DNA of 64,000 bases, taken from contig NZ_SIRE01000014.1 of assembly GCF_004307995.1 (NCBI RefSeq), positions 62,001 to 126,000 on the forward strand. The letters are read 5' to 3'. Both the position numbers and the translations under genes were made by a program. Below the pieces are notes generated by a model. The model ran no database searches. It saw only the letters and a program-made list of their open reading frames with translations, and was not told the DNA's origin. Shown here in pieces: positions 10,001-18,700 of the stretch; position 1 is the stretch's first letter, and every line of letters starts with the position of its first letter. Source of the stretch: Paenibacillus thalictri (GTDB lineage Bacteria > Bacillota > Bacilli > Paenibacillales > NBRC-103111).

Positions 10001-12658
10001 AGCATAACACCTATGGGGCTGATGTCCGTGACGCAATCGACCTATTCGCCGACAGTGACACAGTCGACTTACACGCAGTCGGTCACACAGTCGACTTATG
10101 GCGGAATGATGCTGATGAGCTTGACCGATCCCGATTCGGTTTATGTCGGTTATGTGTTGAGCGGCAGCGCGTTGCGTCCGGCGGATGCGGCTTTCCAAAG
10201 CTTCACGGATTACACGTTAAAGGACGGAGGGCGGGTATATGTCGTTCCGGCCGACGTGAGCAAAAACGGCACATTATACGTTCATATCGTGGCGAAAGTG
10301 ACCGAAGGCGGCTTTACGAAGCAATATTTCTTCTCGAAAGCTTATTATTTCGACAACCAGCCGCCGACGGTGACGTTCAGTAAAGACGGCGTCGCTTATC
10401 CGCAAGCTTCGCAATCGGTCACCGTCACGGTTGACGAACCTTACAGCCAATTGGGGCTGCAAAAGAAATATCAATGGGTCGTTGACGGGCAGTCCGATCC
10501 AAATGAAGCATCCGCAGGCTGGGTCGACTTGCCGGAGGACGGGAAAACGGCCATCAACGGGGAAACGCTGCTACAGCCTGGAGAGCAAAAGAACTTCTGG
10601 TTGTACGTGTGGGCCAAGGACGGCGCAGGGAATAACGTCATTGTGAAAACAAAGAGCTTTTTCGCCCTCTCAAGGTCCGAAGATGCCGGCAATCCGCCGG
10701 CCGAAGTGACATCCGACCTGATTTATTTGTACGGCGACACGGAGGACGGCTACACGGCCATCGTGCAGTTGGGGCTTGCGCAGGATTCAGTGGATAAGGG
10801 CGGCTACGATTTTTCATTGTCTCCCGACAACGGCGTTAACTGGGTGAGATGGCGTCCGTATACGAATTTTGTGGCGCTTAAGGTACCGACCAACAAACCT
10901 TCCGAGCTGCAGGTGCAAGTGAAATACAGGACGCTAAGCGGCGTTGTCGGCGCGGCGAAAGGGCTCAGTGCGGCGAATATATCCAAAGACGAGCCGATTT
11001 ACGCATTGGCTTCCATAAGTAACGAAAGGCCGGTTAATCCAAGCGTGGGAGCAGACATCGACGTTACGGTTCCGTTAGGCATGAAAGTGACGCCTGCTGC
11101 CGTGAATCCGTCAACGCCAACCCGTTCGGGCAACCGATTTAATGTGAAGCAAAACGGATTATACGCTTTTGACGTGACGGATACCGCCGACGCCAACAGA
11201 AAAGCAACGTTGTATGCCGTGGTCAAAAATGTAGACGACACAAAACCAATCGGATCGATTGAGTATTTGACGACAGGCAAAACCAACGGGAACGTAACTG
11301 TCCAATTAAGCGATCTTTCCGAGCCGGTCACGGTGACCAATAATGAAGGACGCACCACCTACAAATTTACGCAGAACGGTTCGTTTACTTTCGAAATAAA
11401 AGATGAAGCGGGAAATGCCAATTCGATAACGGCAAACGTCAATAACATCGACAAAGCAGCGCCGCAGGTCAAGATTGTTCGTTCTTACGCTTACGGCGAA
11501 AACAACAGCCAAACGTTCGGCACGATCAAGGATGGCAGCGATCATGTGCTGCTCTCCGGCGGCGTCACTCTGATGGTGGAGAAAGCCGATGTGAATGCCA
11601 AGGACTTCACCGTAGCGGATGGACAAACAAGCATCCTGCTGCTGGAGAACGGCACAGCCTCCTTTATGGTTTCCGATCTGTTCGGCAATACGGCCGTCGT
11701 GAAGGAAACGGTGGACAACATCGTCTCCACGCTGCCGCAAGTGTCATCGATCACCTACAGCTTTGTGGACGATGACGGAAACCCGCTGCCAGACAGCAAG
11801 ATTGTGACGGTTAATGGTCAGAAATACGCCCAAGGCAAAATGAAAGTGACGCTTAGCGGTCAGATTCAGACGCCCAACATGGTATTTGCGGGAACGACTC
11901 CGACCAAGGATAAGGACACCGGCCAGTATACGAACCAAATCAGCGGTTTGGACGGCTCGTTCACCTATTCGCGGATGTATTCAGCTGATGGTTCTACGCT
12001 CATCGCTTTGACCGACTTGCTCGGAAATACGAACAAAGTGGCTGTGGCTATCAAAGGGCTGGACAATACGCCACCAGACATCAAGTTGAACCTGTCTTCG
12101 GTCGGTATCTCCCAAAACAAAGCGGACTTTAACTTCCGCACGGATCTGGGAGGATATTCCGTAAGCGACAACGTGTCTAACACCGACCAGATCGCCGTGG
12201 CAATCAGCGGACTGGATCTGAGCAAGCTCGGCCGGCAGCGGGTCACTTATACGGCAACGGACCAGGTTGGCAATACGGCAGTAGCTTATCAGGACGTGAC
12301 GGTAGTCGCCAGCGACGGCATGCTTATTTTTGCCGACAATGTGCTTATCTCCGGTTCCAGCAACGAATCCGCTTTGTTCAACAGCAACACGCTGACCTTT
12401 AGCATCACGAAATACAATGTCATGGAGGTTGGCGGGCAAAATCGAATCAACGAATGGGGCACTTACGATCTGCTGTATCAGCCGGGGTTGTACCGCGAAG
12501 GGCAGATGAAATATATCGCCACGAAACTTTCTTACAGCGACCTGGTGAACGGCAAGTTCAAGATCACCTTCCCGGACACGGGCTGGTATACGATTATTGT
12601 CAGAAATCAGGAGCGGGAGCGCGAGTATTCGACGTTCTTTATCGGTAAAAAGGATTAG
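7067..12658 (+). CDS. giant secreted multi-Ig-like surface protein without SLH anchor
   Basis: 1863 residues. A signal peptide with basic n-region (KLARK), hydrophobic core and AYA-A cleavage site near residue 34 directs export. The mature part is a string of beta-rich Ig-like modules, recognisable by recurring phrases such as VDNKAPTVTA, TTDVAGNVRNF, KDGAGNNV and EIKDEAGNANS; the clearest tandem set covers about residues 1395-1745. A short repeat with VTQSTY three times lies at residues 988-1011. There is no SLH, LPXTG or membrane anchor at the C-terminus (...STFFIGKKD), so attachment may be through the two SLH-bearing proteins encoded next (inferred). An AAGGAGG site 10 bases before the ATG makes the start secure. 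First gene of the proposed surface operon. No enzymatic domain was recognised. Confidence 0.85.
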   Translation: MFTSKLARKWSAVVLILCMIFSLAPPWEVPKAYAASDCAGIHEGDVETTFGAQHVKFGNCTYEADNALANFYNNITPGFSYNDSGKTHNLFDGDVFVNAGDTVTFNLNVADNDDLKNLAKSGHATVQIGWKSLNWNETSGGCGFLSLENCFQGTNAKVWLDGDLLHEAEHYDGGDGGPNGGGVWNSELTPLNANTTIKIQVHGIRDDIDPPTGARGLYVKFRDEGRPEVKDYTFDGDGVKRTNKNSNEEVYAKKGESFSLAYNFSEPVRPTLESLSAAAIRDPFLKHPFFINLPGTLLPGAGQQQYLENESYKNANFSNLMNSPLQLLNSIKFKYTAVKYHQSGLIPLAPAIVRTDTEKANTSSTKDDFTIDSSLEQKLRGARLADAAGNVVRDYSKFTTVSGVDNKDNNYLRGKQEENPSIQMQGPFDYDHGGFRGFVDAVRPKYTKTGNGIQPEILTGSTLNTNDGFDFTVQLTEEAIVKTGWDVTKTFLLLNNGMRAYYVSGDQTDKWTFHLSIPDVKGLNVETPLLKAIALTNDANVNDPATGNSKDTNVLQDYAGNMLVQPSNYEGEFVVPEDIPEYPGCNRSDPNSQCPESSLVNSKIDWAQLAIDNTKPIISYRYETGGATDAVYKQSGKITIDANDPTITVPSLDPLVPGEVKPSRGIYRPSNMTGSSSPAVGLVYYMWSQSQNDPFASNSQDQFAAVKRYSLTGKQPREDLYPTGFEKINLSVANNKTNLIVLPTEALEEGKSGEWYLHTWTSDMTWDTARELMQYAKKKAYVEDNQAQYEAWKAEAPGSEADKIFYADNKALAEVGKYELWPLGDFKHDDSNWVHSVGTIKVDNKAPTVTAAEPIGNNTSAVQLPVTITDEHSGVQDSQYQWVKVGTEPQGMWQPVTLVGNSATLTTQNEVVEDGNYVLMIKTTDVAGNVRNFQSNSVTVNSSSLVNGAFLTATSVDSSNNPVYVKSSDVEFKLVGVDSITPMGLMSVTQSTYSPTVTQSTYTQSVTQSTYGGMMLMSLTDPDSVYVGYVLSGSALRPADAAFQSFTDYTLKDGGRVYVVPADVSKNGTLYVHIVAKVTEGGFTKQYFFSKAYYFDNQPPTVTFSKDGVAYPQASQSVTVTVDEPYSQLGLQKKYQWVVDGQSDPNEASAGWVDLPEDGKTAINGETLLQPGEQKNFWLYVWAKDGAGNNVIVKTKSFFALSRSEDAGNPPAEVTSDLIYLYGDTEDGYTAIVQLGLAQDSVDKGGYDFSLSPDNGVNWVRWRPYTNFVALKVPTNKPSELQVQVKYRTLSGVVGAAKGLSAANISKDEPIYALASISNERPVNPSVGADIDVTVPLGMKVTPAAVNPSTPTRSGNRFNVKQNGLYAFDVTDTADANRKATLYAVVKNVDDTKPIGSIEYLTTGKTNGNVTVQLSDLSEPVTVTNNEGRTTYKFTQNGSFTFEIKDEAGNANSITANVNNIDKAAPQVKIVRSYAYGENNSQTFGTIKDGSDHVLLSGGVTLMVEKADVNAKDFTVADGQTSILLLENGTASFMVSDLFGNTAVVKETVDNIVSTLPQVSSITYSFVDDDGNPLPDSKIVTVNGQKYAQGKMKVTLSGQIQTPNMVFAGTTPTKDKDTGQYTNQISGLDGSFTYSRMYSADGSTLIALTDLLGNTNKVAVAIKGLDNTPPDIKLNLSSVGISQNKADFNFRTDLGGYSVSDNVSNTDQIAVAISGLDLSKLGRQRVTYTATDQVGNTAVAYQDVTVVASDGMLIFADNVLISGSSNESALFNSNTLTFSITKYNVMEVGGQNRINEWGTYDLLYQPGLYREGQMKYIATKLSYSDLVNGKFKITFPDTGWYTIIVRNQEREREYSTFFIGKKD
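10028..10102 (+). repeat. 27-bp tandem repeat coding for VTQSTY units
   Basis: Two full 27-bp units (10028-10054 and 10055-10081) and one partial unit (10082-10102) each encode VTQSTY plus a three-residue spacer, inside the first giant surface protein. The copies differ at several silent positions. Confidence 0.85.
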
Positions 12659-12681
12659 ATTGACCGGGCACGGGATCAAAG

Positions 12682-12711
12682 GCTCCTGTACATCGATGGA
12701 TATACGGGAGC
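12682..12711 (+). other. intercistronic hairpin between the first two giant genes
   Basis: GCTCCTGTA (12682-12690) pairs with TACGGGAGC (12703-12711). No T run follows, so it looks like an mRNA-processing or stabilising stem rather than a terminator. Confidence 0.4.
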
Positions 12712-12772
12712 TCCCTTTCGGGGGATGTTGCATGTGCGGGGATTACGGTTTTGGGGACAGGAGGCAGTTCAT

Positions 12773-15700
12773 TTGAAGCTGGTCAGGAAAACACTTGTGC
12801 TTTTGCTGGCACTTATCGTGATAACAAGCGCGAATATCCAGGTGGCGTCCGTGTTTGCGGAGACGCTTACCGCGCCTAAAGTAACGGTGCTGCAAAACGA
12901 TTTTATTAAAATTACCGTCGATAACGCTACCGGACGCTACGGCATAAGAACGGTGGAAGGGCAACCGGTCCGCAAAAAGGACCAGAATGTCGACATGTTG
13001 TTTCGCGGCGACGATCCCGAAACATCGTTTACAACGTTTCGGATTGACGGAACCGACTATATTTTCGGTAATCCTTACAAGTTTACCGCCAATTTTTTCT
13101 CGGAGATCACCCCGCCCCGGATTGTCGCAAATGCGAACGGGACCAGACAGATCGAAACGGTATGGACGATCAAAGGCGTTGAAATCAAGCAAATTTTGAT
13201 GTTGTATGCCGATGCGTCCAATAAGCAAAATGCGGGCAACGTCAACATCCGTTACGAGGTGGTCAACCGCAGCGGTGCGCAGGTGCAGATGGGCTCCCGT
13301 ATCTTGCTGGACACGATGGTTGGAAGCAATGACGGGCCGGAGTTCCAGATCGGGACCGGCTATAAGGTTCCGTTGTCGGTTGAGAGAAAATTTGTCCACG
13401 AGCCGGATTCCAGCATCCCTGAAGAGGATCGGGCTTATTACAAGCTGCCGCCTTATTGGGTAATGAGAGATAAGCTCGACTTGTCGAATCCGCAGGCAAC
13501 CAACGTGATTGCTTACGGTTTTAACAACTTTGCTGAGCAAAATATCAATATTCTTGATGAAATGATCGTAGGTCATTGGAACGCTCTGGCGAACACAAAG
13601 TGGGATTATACGCCAAATCCGAATCTCGATTTTACGAGAGATACCAATGATTACGGTACGGCGGATTCGGCGGTGGCGTTGTATTGGCAGCCGAAGCCGC
13701 TGGCCAACCAGACGATGCAGTCGTTTGAAACGGTGTACGGCCTCGGCGAAATCATCGCCCCGGATAAAGTGTTTTCCATCCGGTTTATGGATACGCCGCA
13801 GCAGCTTGCCACGTTAAGCGACAACAGCGATTATGCCGATGAAGGCATATTTGATATGAACGCCGAGGTGGAAAATCTCGCTTCGTTTAATATGGAGCAG
13901 TCTTACATCGATACCGAGCTGACGCTGGATAGCGGTCTTAATTTCGTCAAGCTCGACGATCAGGGGAAAATAGTACGCGATGCGAAGGGCAAGGCGCTTA
14001 CGGAATCGTACCGCAGCAAAGTGCTGAGGTTTCAGAAGCCGGCGACGCCGGCCGAAGCGGAACAAGGCATCGTTCCGAAGTTCAAGCCGGGAGATACGAT
14101 TACCACGTCGTTTAAGGTGCAAGCGAAGGGCAAACCTTGGCCAACCACCAAGCAATATATGATGACGGTGCGAAGTCCTGAAACGGAGGCCAGCCTCCAA
14201 GGAGAAACGGACGAAGGGATCAAAGCCCAATACGAGTCCAACAAATCCAACTTCATTCTGTTGCCGGCGATCGGCAATGCGGTGCCGACATACGTATTCG
14301 GAATGTCGCCGAAAGAAGTGTACAATGCCGACGTCAAATATTTGACGGTCAACATTTCGAATATCGAAGCTTACAATCCGGGCAACGAGACAACCGAACC
14401 GAATTTTGACCTGTTCCTTAAGGAGAAAGTAACAGGCAAACGCTACAAAGTGCCGATCAAAAGTTCGGTTATTATGCAGCCTACCGATGACGGGTTCTCG
14501 GGAGATATGCGGATTACATACCGGGGCGGCTATCTGGTCGACAGCAAAGGTACGGTCATTCAGGCCGGACTCGGGCCGGAGCTGCCGCTTGGCCAATACC
14601 AGGTTGAAATCAATTATAAAGGCGATACCGGCGGCGACGCGGAAATTGCCTCAATGTACAGCATCACGACAAGCCAAACCTTCACCGTGAGCGATGACGA
14701 CAAAAATCGGATTCGCGAAGCAAAAGTGATGGCTGTCTACAAGCAAACCTTCGACCTGATGAACGCTCCCAACTCGCTGGGAGGAGAACTGCTGAAGGAA
14801 CTGAACAGCGCTTTTCCTAACGCTCCGTTTCAAGCGGGAATGAATTTGGCTGACGCCGTCGGAGTTTTTAAGAAAGCCAAGTTGTTTGTAAGTATGGCCA
14901 GCAAAGCGCTGGACCCGAAATTCGATAGCGACGCCTATAACGATATATTGACGTTGAAGAAAGTACCTGCATACAATTACCTTCTGTTTGATTCCGAGCA
15001 GGCCATGGATGAGTTTTTTGAAGACAAAAGCCGGGAGAAACTTGTCGAAATCCGCGGCATGATCAAACAGGCGGGCAGTGGAAACGATCAGACGGTGGTC
15101 GTAGATACAAAAACCGAACCGGCGATCATTAACGACGCCGTCGCCTACAAGGGCAAAGATATGGTATTTACCCGCGGCAAGCTGGACGTTTTTGGCGTCA
15201 AGCAAAATGTGACCGGCTATGACACAATGCCTTTCTTCGACACGTTGTTTGTGAAGGGGGACGGTACTTTAAGCGTAGCCAGCAGCGGTTTTGTGTTCCA
15301 CAAGGGAGAATGGACGCTTGATTTCTTCAACGGGTTTAATAAAACGCTGGGCAACGGCTACACCGTTTTGCAGACGGAATATCCGGAGCCGAAGGACAAC
15401 AGCGAAGACAACAGCTTAAACGGCAGTCTGAAATGGGCTACCGGCGCGCTTGGCGACAGGTTGAATCCGTTCAAGCAGTTGATGGTTGAGTTTGTCTATT
15501 TCAACAAGCACACCTTGTTTTCCGCGCCGAGCTTTATGTTCTCCGGCTTCGGCATTTCCTTTAACGATTTTATATTAAGACAAGGCGGAGTCTCCTTCGG
15601 CGGCACCATTTCGCTGAAAATATTAGAGGCCGAAGTGAAAAACGTTGTCTTTAACGAGAAAGGTTTTGTCGGCATCGATGCGGCGCTCAAGTTCGACTTA

Positions 15701-18700
15701 AATCAAGAATTAGGTTTGATCGGGCCGAGCAAGAAGGTAGGGGACGCCAAAAAAGACGACCCCAAAGCGCCAAGCGGCGAAATCAATATCACTCATTACG
15801 TGCAGCCGGTAACAGGCGTGTCCAACAGGTACGGCTTGAAATTCGCCGCCGAATTGAAAAGCATGGCGGGGATCGGCGCGGAAATTTCGTTCAAAAAGGT
15901 GGCGGACGGCAGAATTTTGCCGGATGTGCTGGCCTTTAAAGCATCGCTGCCCAGTCCCGGCATTCCCATTACCGGCGCCACTTATTTAACGGGCGTACGC
16001 GGCGCGCTGCGCGAACTGGCCGACACAATCGCCGGGGGTACCAAGGATGATCCGTTCCCGCTGGTAATTCAAGCCGGGATCAGCACGAGATTTGGCGTTG
16101 CGCCTGCCTATCATTTTGGCGATATCGATCTGACGTTGAAGCGGACGGGCATCAAGCTGGAAGGCAAGCTCAGCTTTTCGACCAAAGCGGATGCAACTAA
16201 GGACGATTTAATCCCGATGCTGACCTTGGCGCTCATCGAAGCGCAATGGGTAACTCCGTGGTTTGTGCGCCTGCAGGCGGAGGTCGATATCGGCGGCTGG
16301 AACGTCATTGTCGGCCGTGTGGGGATTTTTGTTGGGGAGAACCTGGAGAAACACCGTACCGATTTTGAAGGTTATATCGGCGCCAAGGTGCAGATCCCGG
16401 ACGCCGTTCCGGTTGTCGGCGGCATACCGCTGGCCAGCGTATTTTTCGGATTAAACAACGATAAAATTTGGGGAAGCGTCGGCATCCTGTTTATATCTGT
16501 CGGCATCACTTATTATTGGGGCGGCGGGGTCGAATTTGGCACCTCCGGCGAAGAGCTTCCCGAAGGGTTTACCCATCTGCTCGTCAACGACCCGGAACGC
16601 GGTCAGCGTTTGCTTGTCATCGGGCAAGGGATGAAGACGGTAGCTACGTCATGGGTGGAAGCGGAGAAGCAGACACATGAGATCATATATCGCGATATTG
16701 CGCCCGGCATGCAAATTTTGGACAACGGCGCAATGAACATCGGGGTTGGCGGCATCGTCGTGAAAAACAGCGGACGCCAGCATGAAATTCCGACAAGCGG
16801 CATATCCGGCAATGCGATCATTGAAGTGGAGTACACCGATCAGGACGTGCCGAATCTGGCGCTGAAAAATGCGAGCGGCAAACAATATCCGATCATATTC
16901 GACAGCAGCAACACGAACCCGGCCGCGACGGCATTTACGCAATATATTCCTGCTAAGCAATCGAGCGATCAGGTGGATCACCGCAAAGCGTTTATCGTTG
17001 TTCCGCAAGAGCAAATCAAAGACAGCGGCGTGTGGACGCTTACGTCATCATCAGCCGTGCAAACCAGACTGCTTAACGTGCCGACGCTGCCGCAACTGAC
17101 TAGCGTCAGCTTGACGAAAGACAGCGGAGATGCGAATAAATTTACGGCAAGCTGGAATGTACACAACGCCAAAGCGGGAGATACGATCAATCTGTACTTG
17201 ACCAAAGATGCCGTATCGGGAAATATGACAAAGCTGGAAAACGGCAAAGAAGTGCTGGATCCGGGAGATCCGGGTATGCTGATTGCCAAAGACATTCCGG
17301 TTGCCGAAGGCAGCAAGGCGATCGACGTCACGAAGATCAATACGATGGGCCAAGACGAGGATATTCGCGGATTGCTGCAGCAAGGCAGCTATTATTTACG
17401 AGCCGAGCTGAAGTCCGATGCCGCGTTTGGCACCAAAACATCGGCGGAGAAATTTGACATTGTCGACCCTCTGGCTCCACAGGAAGTCAGCGACGTTGTC
17501 ATCGAACCTGCGGGCAACGGGTACTTCGAGTTGAGCTTCCGACCGGCGGCGAAAAAGCCGGCATTGGCCAACTTCGAGCATAGCTACATGATTAACGCCA
17601 TGCAGGAGCAAAACGGCAAGCTGGTTTCTTATCCGAACTTCGGCGAGCTGATGTTTACCGAAGCGGAGCTGGAAGGCCATTGGAACGCGGCCACCGGCAA
17701 ATATGAAGGCATCCATCTCGGCGGCTGGACGGCGACGACGACTTCCGACGACGTTGATCCGAATAGTCTGAACGGCGAGGTTCTGGACCCGAGCAAGGTG
17801 AAATATACCGGTTTGCAGGTCGGACAGGAGTACGTCGTAGGTGTTTCATCGGTCGTCAAACCTGCCAAGGAAGCCGACAAAAATGAAAATTATCATTATG
17901 CGGCAAGAACGGACAGCGTGAAGAAGCTGCTGCCTGTGCCGGCGAAACCGGTGCTGGAGACTTCCAAAGAGCAACTTGGCGCACCGCAGCCGAAAATCGA
18001 CAAGTTGACGGGCAATATCGTTCAGCAAAACATCGAGTTGTTCTCCGATCAGCAGGATGTTATGGTGGAAGCTTTCTATGACGGCCAGCCGATCGGCAAG
18101 ACGACATTGCAGAACGAAGCAGCCGGCAGCCACGGCACGCTGCAACTGACTTCGTTTACGACGGACGGTACGTACGCGATTGAGCTGCTTGCCACCAATA
18201 CCAAAACGCAGGACTACAAGGTGAAAATGCTGTACCTGACCGTAGATACGATCGCCCCTGTGCTGTATTTGAACGAACCGTTAACGGGAGCGAGAACAAG
18301 CGGCGGGAACATCCGTTTTGCTGGAAAAACTTCCAACGACGCCGTGCTCAAGGTGATCGAGAACAAAAAAGAGACGACGTTAAACGTAGCAGATGACGGA
18401 ACGTTCTCCGGGGAAGTCGCTGTGGAATCAGCCGACCCGACCGTGCAGTTGACCGTGCAGGTGCGCGACGGCGCAGGCAATGAAAATACGGCCATTGTGT
18501 CGGTGACAAACGACAAGTTTAATGTTCCGGCAGGACTTGTCATCAAGCAGATGCCAACGATGAAGCCGGGAGACAATGTGAAGCTGGAAGCCAGCTTGCG
18601 GATCTCCGACGGTAAAGATGTGCAGGGCAAACCGAAATTCAAGGAAATTCCGGTTTCTGCGGACAAGGTCAGCTATTCGTTATTGTCCGGGGACGCGGCG

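Noticed and set aside
9224..10198. 324-codon open frame antisense to the first giant surface gene
   Set aside because: Low-complexity His/Arg-rich product opposite a strongly supported coding frame; no start signal.
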